Assembly (NCBI RefSeq): GCF_001412595.2
Contig: NZ_CP012640.2
Location: 4,650,001-4,714,000, forward strand
From: Massilia sp. WG5
GTDB lineage: Bacteria; Pseudomonadota; Gammaproteobacteria; Burkholderiales; Burkholderiaceae_D
DNA: 64,000 bases
Direction: 5' to 3'
The notes under the pieces were generated by a model, which did no database searches, was not told the origin of the DNA, and saw only the letters and a list, made by a program, of their open reading frames with translations. The translations under genes and the position numbers were made by a program. This document shows, piece by piece, positions 40,577-48,828 of the stretch; within the stretch, counting starts at the first letter, position 1, and each line of letters starts with the position of its first letter.

Positions 40577-41362
40577 ATGTCCATGAGCAGAAATTTTTTC
40601 GTCGCACTGGCGTTTGCCGCATGCAGCCTGCTGGCATCCGGGCGGGCCTGGGCCCAGATGCATGCACTGTCGGACAGCGAGCTGTCCACCGTGAACGGGC
40701 AGGGCCTGTTCAGCGTCAGTAATTCCAGCTACAACGGCTTCGATTTCACCCGCATCGCCCTCGACGCCGACGTCACCCTGAACGCCAACCTGGCCAATCT
40801 GCGCCTGGGCGAATACAGCTATGCGCCGCGCAACGGCAGCGGCGCCGACCTCGACATCAGCGCCTTGCGCTTCGGCCGCAGCGACGCCGGCGAGGCCAAC
40901 CGCCTGGTACAGATCACCAACCCCTATTTCGAATTCGTCTACCGGAACACCGGCAGTGCCGGCCAGCGTGAAGTCGTGGGCATGCGCCTGGGCTTCGACG
41001 GCATCAGCGGCGACATCGGCATGAAGATCGCGACCCTGTCCGGCGCCATGCGGATCGACGCCGGCGCGGCCGGGGCCATCGATACGCTCACCGATCCGGG
41101 CGGCGGCAAGCGCTGGGACGGCAACTGCGCCGGCTGTACCCTGAGCCTGTCCCAGGTCGGCGCCGTGACCGCCGGCGACGCCGCCGGTCCGAGCCGCGAT
41201 TTCTGGATCTCGGTGCTGAAGACGCCCGTGCAATTCCAGGCCGCGCCCGGCATGCCGGCCCTGACCGAGGCCCAGGCCGGGATCTGGCTGAACTGGCGCG
41301 ACAAGCTGAGCGCCCTGAACCTGACCGGCATGGTGCCGGCGAATACCGCGCCGGGGCACTGA
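40577..41362 (+). CDS. Exported protein of the envelope locus (protein 2)
   Basis: 261 residues, or 259 from the ATG at 40583, which has GGGA upstream. Signal peptide (NFFVALAFAACSLLASGRAWAQ), then HALSDSELSTVNGQGLFSV (motif about 31-43). The body is rich in short beta strands and has CAGC (a Cys pair in GNCAGCTLS). It is not recognisable beyond sharing the post-signal motif with its neighbours. The stop overlaps the next start (TGATG), so genes 2-4 are translationally coupled. Probably periplasmic or surface-exposed. Confidence 0.7.
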   Translation: MSMSRNFFVALAFAACSLLASGRAWAQMHALSDSELSTVNGQGLFSVSNSSYNGFDFTRIALDADVTLNANLANLRLGEYSYAPRNGSGADLDISALRFGRSDAGEANRLVQITNPYFEFVYRNTGSAGQREVVGMRLGFDGISGDIGMKIATLSGAMRIDAGAAGAIDTLTDPGGGKRWDGNCAGCTLSLSQVGAVTAGDAAGPSRDFWISVLKTPVQFQAAPGMPALTEAQAGIWLNWRDKLSALNLTGMVPANTAPGH

Positions 41363-42225
41363 TGCGCGCGCTGACGCTGCTGCCGCCGACGCTGCTGCCA
41401 ATCCTGCTGGGGCTGCTGCCGGGCCCCGCGCGCGCGCTCGAGCCGCTGCCGGACAGCGCCCTGTCGAAGATCGGCGGGCGCGACGGCATGAGCTTCAACC
41501 TGTCGAACTTCGCGGTGTCGGGCAATGCAGTGCTGCGCTACACCACGCCGGACAACCGCAGCAGCATCGGCATCGGCAACCTGGCGGCTTCGCGCTCCGA
41601 CAACCTCGACGCGCCCTTTGCCGATCCCTACCGCCTGGACGTGATTTCCGGCGGGCCGGGCAGGGCGGACATCGTCAACATCGCCATGCCGCAGAACCTG
41701 GCCGGGCGCGAAGTCTGGCAGATGGCGCTCGACTTCGACGTCGACGATGGCGGCTTCGTGGTCAAGGGCGGCAGCGTGATCCTGAAGGACCTGGTCTATT
41801 ACGGCGGCGGCTTCCAGTGGTCGACCCCGGCGACGGGCGATGGCCTGGCCTTCGGCATGTCGACCCGCATGGAGATCGGCAGCCTGGCGCTGCAGCCGAA
41901 CGGCCGCGATGCCCCTGGCGAGGCGATGGTGCTGTCGAACGTGCGCATCGGCGCCGCCACCGAGGACGGCTCCGCGCCGGTGGCGCCGTGGCGCCTGGCC
42001 GAGGTCGGCAGCCAGGCCGGCATCTTCAACGTCCGCACCGACGATGCCGGGAATGCACGCCTGCACATCGGCATCAACTGGCCGGACGCCGGCGCGGCGG
42101 CAGGCGCGGGCACGCTCCAGATCGGGAATATCGGCTTCCGCAGCGATGCCGGGAACGTCGACCTGGGCAGCTCGCGGATCGGCTCCATCCAGCTTCAATA
42201 CCTCGACATCAAGTTCCGGCCATGA
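41362..42225 (+). CDS. Exported protein of the envelope locus (protein 3)
   Basis: 287 residues. Signal peptide (LLPPTLLPILLGLLPGPARA), then EPLPDSALSKIGGRDGMSFNL (motif about 29-42, here with a real Gly-Gly). Long beta-rich body with repeated short turns (VVKGGSVILKDLVYYGGGFQ; GTLQIGNIGFRSDAGNVDLG) and a tail SSRIGSIQLQYLDIKFRP that parallels those of proteins 1, 4 and the 48829 product. Coupled to protein 2 upstream and overlapping protein 4 by 4 bases. The function is unknown. Confidence 0.72.
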   Translation: MRALTLLPPTLLPILLGLLPGPARALEPLPDSALSKIGGRDGMSFNLSNFAVSGNAVLRYTTPDNRSSIGIGNLAASRSDNLDAPFADPYRLDVISGGPGRADIVNIAMPQNLAGREVWQMALDFDVDDGGFVVKGGSVILKDLVYYGGGFQWSTPATGDGLAFGMSTRMEIGSLALQPNGRDAPGEAMVLSNVRIGAATEDGSAPVAPWRLAEVGSQAGIFNVRTDDAGNARLHIGINWPDAGAAAGAGTLQIGNIGFRSDAGNVDLGSSRIGSIQLQYLDIKFRP

Positions 42226-42680
42226 AGCGCATGCTGCTGCCCATGCTGCTGCTGTGCAGCGCCGCGATCGCCGGCCCGCAGGCGCTGCCGGACAGCGAAC
42301 TGGCCCAGGTCAGCGGCGCCGACGGCATCAGCTTCGCGGTCAAGCTGAACCTGAACCGCCAGCCCGACGCCGGCAGCACCGACAGCCGTCTCACGATCGC
42401 ACAGACGGTCGACGCCCGCACCACCTACATGGTGGTCAGGAACATCGGCGGGGTGATCACGATGGTGGGCCTGAACATCAGCCCGCAGACGGCCGCCGAC
42501 GGCACCGGCACCAACTACGTGGCGCTGACGCTGCCGGGCTACGCGCGCTTCACGGACACGGGCTTCGATTCGATCAGCGTGCAGGCCGACCCGCATGGAC
42601 CGGTGAGCGGCAACCTGGGGCGGGTCAGCCTGAACGGCGAGATGACGATGCAGGGCCAGCTGCGCTTGTGGTCGCACTGA
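42222..42680 (+). CDS. Exported protein of the envelope locus (protein 4)
   Basis: 152 residues. Signal peptide (MKRMLLPMLLLCSAAIAGPQ), then ALPDSELAQVSGADGISFAV (motif about 22-35), the closest of the set to a true double-glycine leader: Leu at -12, Glu at -8, Leu at -7, Val at -4, Gly at -2 and Ala at -1. The body is beta-rich and the tail GRVSLNGEMTMQGQLRLWSH matches protein 1 in ending with Trp-x-His. The ATG overlaps protein 3's stop. The last 56 bases overlap the 3' end of the convergent AraC gene. Confidence 0.72.
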   Translation: MKRMLLPMLLLCSAAIAGPQALPDSELAQVSGADGISFAVKLNLNRQPDAGSTDSRLTIAQTVDARTTYMVVRNIGGVITMVGLNISPQTAADGTGTNYVALTLPGYARFTDTGFDSISVQADPHGPVSGNLGRVSLNGEMTMQGQLRLWSH

Positions 42681-43686
42681 TTTTTTGCTGGAACTCGCCG
42701 GGCGCCTTGCCGAACCAGCGCAGGCAGGCGCGGTGGAAGGCGCTGGGGTCCGAGAAGCCCAGTTTGTAGCTGAGGTTCTTCACGCTGATGCGGTCGCTGC
42801 CCAGGTACTGCTGGGCGATGGTGCGCCGCACTTCGTCGACCAGGGTCGAGAAATCGGTGCCCTCGTCCGCCAGGCGCCGCTGCAGGGTGCGCTCGCTGAT
42901 CGCGAGGCGCCGGGCGACGGCGTCGCGCAGGGCGCCGCCCTGGTCGATCATGGCCGGCAGCATCTCGCGCACGCGCGCCGTGAAGCTGCTGCGCTCGGCC
43001 TGCATCAGGCGCTCGTCGAGCAGGCGGAACAGGCCTTCGGCGACCAGCGGGTTGGCGGTCGGGATCGGCATCGTGATGTCGACGTTGGCGAATTCGAGGG
43101 CGTTGGCCGGCGCGCCGAAACGCACCGGGCAGCCGAAGCGCGCGGCGTAAGGAGCGGAGTCGCCGGGCGCCGGATAGGCGTATTCGACCGCGACCGGTTT
43201 GAGCTCGGGGCGGCCGCCGACGAAGCGCAGGGTGCTCAACAGCAGGTTCCAGGTGAAGTCGTAGCGCTGCACCGGCACCGGCCGCACGCCGCCGACCAGG
43301 TTCAGGCCGACGCGCACGCGGTCGCTCTTTGCTTCGATGGTGGCGCGCACCACCGGCGATACCAGCGGCATGTAGCGCATCAGGTTGTCCGCGGCCTGCC
43401 GCAGGGTCGGCGAGGCCAGCATCAGGTGGCCCAGCACGCCGAGCCAGCTGAGCGGATCGGGGGCGAACACGCGAAAGCCGATCAGCGGGTCGCCGCTGGC
43501 CGCGGCCAGGCCTTCCCAGAGCAGGCTGAACTGGTCGGACAGCGCCAGCAGGTCGGCGGCGCGGCCGCCGCCCTGCTCGAACCAGCCGAGACCGGCCCGA
43601 GCGAACAGGCCGTCCACGTCGACCCCCTCGGCCGAGAGGCAGCTCTTGATGCGCTGCACCACGTCCGTGGCCGACAAATACTTCAC
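42625..43686 (-). CDS. AraC-family transcriptional regulator (arabinose-binding-like N-terminal domain)
   Basis: 353 residues. The N-terminal half matches the Arabinose_bd-type sensor domain found in many AraC relatives such as VirF/OruR-like proteins (LLALSDQFSLLWEGLAAASGDPLIGFRV). The C-terminal HTH_18 domain has RRLAISERTLQRRLADEGTDF and YKLGFSDPSAFHRACLRWFGKAPGEF. The start is GTG at 43684-43686 with AGG upstream. It is encoded opposite the exported-protein genes, and its last 56 bases overlap protein 4, so an extended Ser/Ala-rich tail (SATTSAAGPASSSRRSG) is shared with coding sequence on the other strand. Likely regulates this locus. Confidence 0.88.
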   Translation of the reverse strand: MKYLSATDVVQRIKSCLSAEGVDVDGLFARAGLGWFEQGGGRAADLLALSDQFSLLWEGLAAASGDPLIGFRVFAPDPLSWLGVLGHLMLASPTLRQAADNLMRYMPLVSPVVRATIEAKSDRVRVGLNLVGGVRPVPVQRYDFTWNLLLSTLRFVGGRPELKPVAVEYAYPAPGDSAPYAARFGCPVRFGAPANALEFANVDITMPIPTANPLVAEGLFRLLDERLMQAERSSFTARVREMLPAMIDQGGALRDAVARRLAISERTLQRRLADEGTDFSTLVDEVRRTIAQQYLGSDRISVKNLSYKLGFSDPSAFHRACLRWFGKAPGEFQQKISATTSAAGPASSSRRSG

Positions 43687-43804
43687 GCTGGGCCTCGCGC
43701 CTGGGTCATGTCCGTCTCCTTGTTTTTTTTATTATGTGTGCATGCCCAAGGCGGGTGCGTCGGAAAATGACCCTTAGTTTTTCAAAAAACGCTCATCCTT
43801 GCGC

Positions 43805-44656
43805 TTACATCCGCGACTGCTGGCGCGCGCGCGCCGGCGTGATCCCGTAGGCCGCCGAGAAGCAGGAGGTCATGTGGCTCTGGCTGTTGAAGCCGCATTG
43901 CGCCGCAACACGGGCGATCGAAAAACTGGTGCGGGTCAGCAGTTCGTGCACCCGCTCCAGGCGCAGGCGCAGCACGTAGCGGTGCGGCGTCATCCCCATC
44001 GCTTCCTGGAAGATGCGGCGGAAATGCGATTCCGACACGCCCGCCCGTTCGGCCAGCTCGGCGTTCGACAGTTCGTTCGAGAGGTTCTCGCCGATCCACT
44101 CCAGCACACCCTGCAGGCGCCCCAGCTGTAAGGCATCGGGCGGCACATGGCGTCCGGTCTTGCCCTCCAGGACGCGGCAGGTCTGCTCGATCATCAGGTG
44201 CGCCAGGCGGTCGACGAAGCCGCGCTCCGGCATGCTGGTGCGCGCCAGCTCGCCGAGCAGCTGCTGGGCGCTGGCGTTCACCAGCGGGTCGGAGAAGGGC
44301 GGCGCCTTGGTGCGCGCGGTCAGCAGGCGCTGCAGGTGGCGCACCAGCTCGTGGCCAGGGTCGAGGAAGTGGAACATCGCCATGTCGATCGCGCCGCAGA
44401 AGGTCCAGCGGCTGGCGAAGCCCGGCTGGAACACGGTCGAGGCGCCGGCCAGGAAATCGAAGGAGCGTCCGGCGCTGCGGCCGGCGGTGGCGCGGGCTCC
44501 GCCCAGGTGGCATGCCAGCACCATCGAGTCGAGCGGCGGCACTTCGCAGCCGCCCAGCTGGAAGATGTAGCGCTCGGCGCGCAGCGGCACGCCGGCGACC
44601 TCGACGCTGATCACCGGTTCGCCCAAGGCATTGCTGATCCTGTCCCAGGTGTTCAT
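43805..44656 (-). CDS. AraC-family transcriptional regulator
   Basis: 283 residues from ATG 44656 (GGAT upstream). N-terminal cupin-like/sensor region, then two helix-turn-helix units at the C-terminus: LSNAELAERAGVSESHFRRIFQEAMGMTPHRYVLRLRLERVHELL and FSIARVAAQCGFNSQSHMTSCFSAAYGITPARARQQ. It is divergent from the C39-peptidase operon across a 166-base gap, which suggests it controls that operon. The inducer is unknown. Confidence 0.9.
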   Translation of the reverse strand: MNTWDRISNALGEPVISVEVAGVPLRAERYIFQLGGCEVPPLDSMVLACHLGGARATAGRSAGRSFDFLAGASTVFQPGFASRWTFCGAIDMAMFHFLDPGHELVRHLQRLLTARTKAPPFSDPLVNASAQQLLGELARTSMPERGFVDRLAHLMIEQTCRVLEGKTGRHVPPDALQLGRLQGVLEWIGENLSNELSNAELAERAGVSESHFRRIFQEAMGMTPHRYVLRLRLERVHELLTRTSFSIARVAAQCGFNSQSHMTSCFSAAYGITPARARQQSRM

Positions 44657-44672
44657 CGATCCATTTCGAATG

Positions 44673-44708
44673 AGCGGTTTTTTACAAAATCGATAGCGTT
44701 TTATAACA
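44673..44708 (+). promoter_or_regulatory. Possible AraC-type binding sites upstream of the C39-peptidase operon
   Basis: Two similar half-sites in direct repeat, AGCGGTTTTTTACAA starting at 44673 and AGCGTTTTATAACA starting at 44695, are 22 bp apart, about two helical turns, as AraC-family proteins prefer. They lie in the gap between the regulator and the peptidase gene. Confidence 0.35.
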
Positions 44709-44822
44709 CCGGGAAACCTTTCCTGCATACAAAATATAGAAAAACTGCAATAAACGTGGCCAAAACGCCACGCCGATCTGCGGGCACACAAAGGAACGCG
44801 AGACGCGTCCGGGGAGACAAGA

Positions 44823-45584
44823 ATGATCGCAGTCCTGCTGGGCATCCTGGCGGCGATGCTGGGGGGAGCGGGCGTGCTGGCCAAGCATGAGGCCCAGGAC
44901 CGTCCGCTCGACCGCTTCGACATCCCGACCACCATGTCGGTGGCCGCCACCGGCGTGCAGAACGTCACGATAGAGCCGTTCTCCGAGCTCAAATACAAGA
45001 ACATCGTCCACCAGGCCTACGACTACAGCTGCGGCTCGGCGGCCCTGGTCACCATCCTCAAATACCACCTCGGCCTCGACGTCACCGAACAGCAGTCGAT
45101 GGAAGGCATGATGGCCTTCGGCGAGAAGGAGAAGATCATCGAGCGGCGCGGCTTTTCGCTGCTCGACATGAAGCGCTACCTGGCCTCGCTGAACGTGCAG
45201 AGCGCCGGCTTCCGCGCCGAGATGGCCGACCTCCAGACCCTCGACCAGCCGGGCATCGTGCCGATCGACTACGCCGGATTCAAGCACTTCGTGGTGCTGC
45301 GCGGGGTGCGCGGCGGCCTGGTGTTCCTGGCCGATCCGGCGATGGGCAACATCATCTTTTCGGTCGAGGAATTCGCCACCCTCTGGGACCGCAACACCCT
45401 GTTCATCGCCTACCCGCCGAAAGACCGGCCGCCGGTCGCGAAGCTGGCGCTGTCCGACAACGAACTCGGCGTGACCGACATGGACCGCGTCCGCAACCGC
45501 GGCCTGCTGCGCCCGATCGACAACCAGCTGCAGATGGAGCGCCTGCTGAACGGCTTTGGCGGCGTCTCGATCCGGAAACAATAG
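44823..45584 (+). CDS. Exported C39-family peptidase-like protein (FilB-like)
   Basis: 253 residues. An N-terminal hydrophobic signal or anchor (IAVLLGILAAMLGGAGVLA) precedes a C39 papain-like domain. Gln64, Cys70 (YDYSCGSAALVTILKYH), His155 (FKHFVVLRG) and Asp171 (LADPAMGN) supply the oxyanion Gln and the catalytic Cys-His-Asp. C39 domains normally sit in the cytoplasm on ABC exporters and cut double-glycine leaders; this one has no transporter and is directed to the periplasm. The GGGGAGA site is strong. It heads an operon with two outer-membrane barrels. The exported proteins at 39942-42680 are plausible substrates. The FilB name is recalled, not verified. Confidence 0.82.
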   Translation: MIAVLLGILAAMLGGAGVLAKHEAQDRPLDRFDIPTTMSVAATGVQNVTIEPFSELKYKNIVHQAYDYSCGSAALVTILKYHLGLDVTEQQSMEGMMAFGEKEKIIERRGFSLLDMKRYLASLNVQSAGFRAEMADLQTLDQPGIVPIDYAGFKHFVVLRGVRGGLVFLADPAMGNIIFSVEEFATLWDRNTLFIAYPPKDRPPVAKLALSDNELGVTDMDRVRNRGLLRPIDNQLQMERLLNGFGGVSIRKQ

Positions 45585-45609
45585 AAACAGACCACCACGA
45601 AGGATCACC

Positions 45610-46641
45610 ATGAAGACTCGTTCCCTGCTGGCGCTGGCCGTATGCGGCCTGTTCGTCCAAACCCTGGCCCAGGCCCAGCAGTCGTCCACGCCGGCGCCTT
45701 CTTCCGATGCCGTCCGCGATGCGCTCGCGAAGAAGGAGGGCGACGCCGACAACACCACCCTGCTGAAGGAAACCCTGACCGCCGTCGACAAGCAGTATTC
45801 GCTGATCCGCAAGGGCCAGGTCCAGGTGAACTATGAGCTGAACTACGCCTACATCGGCCAGGAAAAGATCAACACCGACCTGAGCTCCGGCCAGGCAACC
45901 CTGTTCTCGATCCAGAACAGCAATTCGCACACCGTCACCAACACCCTGATGCTCGACTATGGGGTACGCAACAACCTGACCGCCAACGTCAGCATGCCCT
46001 TCATCAGCCGCTATGCCGACAACACCGGCTACTCGGGCGTGTCGCACACGCTCGGCGACCTGGGCCTGAACGTGCGCTGGCAGCCCTACGAGGTCAAGCG
46101 CGACGAGCCGAGCGTCACCCTGACCGGCGGCGTGCGCCTGGCGACCGGCGAGAGCCCGTTCAAGGTCGACAGCGAGAAGGGCCTGGCGACCGGCTCCGGC
46201 ATCAACACCTTCAACGTGGGCGCCAACGTGACCCGCATCGTCGACCCGGTCGCGCTGTTCGGCTCCCTCAACCTCGGCTACGGCCTGACCGCCAGGCACC
46301 TGAACCAGCAGCTCTACGGCGCCACCCTGCGTGAAGTGAAGCCGGGTCCGAGCTTCGGCTTCGGCCTCGGCTTCGCGTACGCGCTGTCGTACAAGATCAC
46401 GACCTCGTTCTCGTTCCAGGAATCGATCTCGGGGCGCTCCACGCTGACCTTCCAGAGCGACGACCGCTCCCAGCCCCCGAGCCAGGCCAAGACCCAGACC
46501 CAGAGCGCCGGCATCCTCTCGATCGGCCTGGGCTATCGCTTCACGCCCAAGACCACGGTCAACGTCACGGTCGGCGCCGGCCTGACCGCAGCGGCGCCGA
46601 ACCTGAGCCTGACCATGAGCGTTCCGCTGCTGCTGAAATGA
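45610..46641 (+). CDS. Outer-membrane beta-barrel transporter-like protein
   Basis: 343 residues. Signal peptide (LLALAVCGLFVQTLAQAQ), a short helical stretch (DAVRDALAKKEGDADNTTLLKETLTAVDKQYSLI) that could be a coiled coil in the periplasm, then many amphipathic beta strands separated by polar turns, with strong Gly and aromatic alternation, ending LSLTMSVPLLLK. AAGGA at about 45599-45603 supports the ATG. It overlaps the next gene by 4 bases (ATGA). Probably corresponds to FilC of the Acinetobacter set. No substrate known. Confidence 0.75.
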   Translation: MKTRSLLALAVCGLFVQTLAQAQQSSTPAPSSDAVRDALAKKEGDADNTTLLKETLTAVDKQYSLIRKGQVQVNYELNYAYIGQEKINTDLSSGQATLFSIQNSNSHTVTNTLMLDYGVRNNLTANVSMPFISRYADNTGYSGVSHTLGDLGLNVRWQPYEVKRDEPSVTLTGGVRLATGESPFKVDSEKGLATGSGINTFNVGANVTRIVDPVALFGSLNLGYGLTARHLNQQLYGATLREVKPGPSFGFGLGFAYALSYKITTSFSFQESISGRSTLTFQSDDRSQPPSQAKTQTQSAGILSIGLGYRFTPKTTVNVTVGAGLTAAAPNLSLTMSVPLLLK

Positions 46642-48233
46642 AGGCGCGCCTGCTCGCCGCCGCGGGTCTGATCGCTGCCATGCCGGCGGCGCAGGCCGGC
46701 GTCACCGACAACCTGGCCACCAGCCCGACCGCGATGGCGATGGGGAATGCGGTGACGGCCGATCCGCCCGGGATCGAGTCGATCCACTTCAACCCCGCCG
46801 GCCTGGCGCGCCTGACCGGCAGCCACCACATCGACACCATCTTCGTCGCCTCGATCCGCAACCCGAACCGGTTCGTGACCGCGCCGGACATCGACATCGG
46901 CGGCTTCAAGGACGATCCGATCAACGGCACGTCGAGCGGGCCGGTGAGGCAGGCGGTGGCGCTGCCCTGGATCGGCATCCCGAAGGCGCGCCTGCCGGCG
47001 GTGGCGGTGCCGGGCCTGGGCTTTTCGTACAATGCGCCCGGCTCGCGCTGGACCTTCGGCACCCTGGTCTACCTGTCGCAGGCGATGAGCATGGATCGCA
47101 CCAAGGATCCGAACGATCCGGCGCGCTTCGACGGCCGCCTGGTCCAGCTGCAGCGCCTGAACTACCTGTCGCCGACCGCTGCCTACAAGATCTCGGACAC
47201 CTTGCGGATCGGCCTGGCGGTGCCGATCGCCTACGCCAACTTCGCGATCAACACCGACTTCCGCGCTCCGAACAAGCTGCTCGGCACGGTCGGCCAGCTG
47301 CAGAAGGCGCTGTGCCCGGACGGCAACGGCACGGTGATCGATACGCTCACCTTCGGCCTGTGCGGCGGCGGTCCGGCAGGCATGGTCGATCCCTTCAAGC
47401 GGGCGGCCAACATCGACTTCGACATGCACGCCTCATTCGATCCGACCTTCAACGTCGGCATCCTGTGGGAGCCGAAGAAGTGGTTCGCGCTGGGCCTGGT
47501 GTACCAGGGCGGCGCCACCACCACCTATACCGGCCGCTACCAGGTCAAGGCCGACCCGATGCTGCGCGGCTTCGTGCATGGCCTGAATTCGAGCCTGCTG
47601 GGTCCCATCGTCGGCGCCGTCACCGGCATGCCGGCGGATATCCCCGAGTACCAGGGCGGGAACATGACCGCCAGGATCCCGTTCCCGTGGCGGGTGCAGG
47701 CCGGGATCAAGTTGATGGCGACCGACTACGTGCAGCTCAACGCCGACGTCAGCTACGCCGACTGGGCCAAGTGGAACCAGCTCACCTTCGAGTTCGACGA
47801 AAGCGTCAAGCTGCTCGAGATGGCGCGCCTGTTCGGCTATGCGAGCTCGCGCCAGGCAACCTTCAAGATGGGCTTCAAGAGCGTGGTCAACTACAGCTTC
47901 GGCACCCAGATCAAGCTCACCAACAAGCTGTCGCTGCGGGCCGGCTTCGAACCGCGCAAGAGCTCGATCCCGGGCGACAAGATGAGTCTTCTCGCGCCGC
48001 TGCCCGACACCACGCTGAAGAGCCTGGGCCTGCGCTACCGCTTCGACAGCGGCGCCGAGGTCAACGTCACCGGCAGCTATATCAAGGGCAGCTACAACAT
48101 CCCGGCGCGCAGCGACTGCAACCTCAACTGCGACGATTTCTTCAACCTGATCTACAACCCGTATGCGGCGACCGGTGTGTCGGGCAGCCTGATCGTGCGG
48201 TACTTCGGCGCCTCGTATACGCGCCCGTTCTGA
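46638..48233 (+). CDS. FadL/OmpP1-family outer-membrane protein
   Basis: 531 residues. Signal peptide (LLAAAGLIAAMPAAQA), then GVTDNLATSPTAMAMGNAVTADPPGIESIHFNPAGLARL, the FadL/TodX N-terminal hatch signature (NPAG). A long 14-stranded-type barrel ends VRYFGASYTRPF. FadL proteins carry hydrophobic molecules across the outer membrane. A paired Cys loop (SDCNLNCDDF) is near the C-terminus. Translationally coupled to the preceding barrel. In this setting it could import a lipid-like ligand or act with the other barrel in export. Confidence 0.87.
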   Translation: MKARLLAAAGLIAAMPAAQAGVTDNLATSPTAMAMGNAVTADPPGIESIHFNPAGLARLTGSHHIDTIFVASIRNPNRFVTAPDIDIGGFKDDPINGTSSGPVRQAVALPWIGIPKARLPAVAVPGLGFSYNAPGSRWTFGTLVYLSQAMSMDRTKDPNDPARFDGRLVQLQRLNYLSPTAAYKISDTLRIGLAVPIAYANFAINTDFRAPNKLLGTVGQLQKALCPDGNGTVIDTLTFGLCGGGPAGMVDPFKRAANIDFDMHASFDPTFNVGILWEPKKWFALGLVYQGGATTTYTGRYQVKADPMLRGFVHGLNSSLLGPIVGAVTGMPADIPEYQGGNMTARIPFPWRVQAGIKLMATDYVQLNADVSYADWAKWNQLTFEFDESVKLLEMARLFGYASSRQATFKMGFKSVVNYSFGTQIKLTNKLSLRAGFEPRKSSIPGDKMSLLAPLPDTTLKSLGLRYRFDSGAEVNVTGSYIKGSYNIPARSDCNLNCDDFFNLIYNPYAATGVSGSLIVRYFGASYTRPF

Positions 48234-48257
48234 ACTGTGTTTTTAATGGAGATGACG

Positions 48258-48806
48258 ATGTCCAGATTGATGTGTGCGATGAGTATGGCGCTTGGCCTGG
48301 GCCTGGCGGGCGGCGCCTGCGCCCAGACGGCCGCGGTGCCCGCCGAGAAGCAGGCGCTGGTGAAGCGCGTGCTGGCCAAGATGGCCCTGGATTCGGTCGG
48401 CGTCCAGATGCTGCAGGCGCCGGTGGCCGAGCTGGTGCGCCAGTCGCGCGTGGTGGTGAGCAGCCGGGTGCCGGCCGAGAAGCAGGAGGCGGCGATGAAG
48501 GATGTGACGGCCGAGGCGACGAAGTTCCTGGACCAGGAGATGCCGCCGCTGCGCGCCAGCACCCAGGCGGTGGTGCAGGCGAATGTGGCGCCGCTGCTGG
48601 CGCAGAAGTTCAGCACGGAAGAACTGAAGCAGCTGGCCGACATCCTCGAAGCGCCGGTGCTGGCCAAGTTCGAGACCCTGGTGCCGGAAATGAAGAAGAC
48701 GGTCGGCGAGAACGTGGCCAAGGCCAACGGGGCGCAGATCGAGCCGAAGATGACGGAGCTGCAGAACCGCGTCGGCCTGCGCCTGCGCGCGGCAGTCGGC
48801 CAGTAA
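48258..48806 (+). CDS. DUF2059-type exported protein
   Basis: 182 residues. Signal peptide (MSRLMCAMSMALGLGLAGGACAQ), followed by an all-helical body with repeated amphipathic helices (EKQALVKRVLAKMALDSVGVQMLQAPVAELVRQ; FSTEELKQLADILEAPVLAKFETLVPEMKKTVGENV). DUF2059 proteins are periplasmic and uncharacterised. GGAG at 48248-48251 is 6 bases before ATG 48258; further upstream starts are less likely. It sits between the FadL-type gene and the last gene of the operon. Confidence 0.75.
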   Translation: MSRLMCAMSMALGLGLAGGACAQTAAVPAEKQALVKRVLAKMALDSVGVQMLQAPVAELVRQSRVVVSSRVPAEKQEAAMKDVTAEATKFLDQEMPPLRASTQAVVQANVAPLLAQKFSTEELKQLADILEAPVLAKFETLVPEMKKTVGENVAKANGAQIEPKMTELQNRVGLRLRAAVGQ

Positions 48807-48828
48807 ACAACGAGACGGAGGGCGGGCG

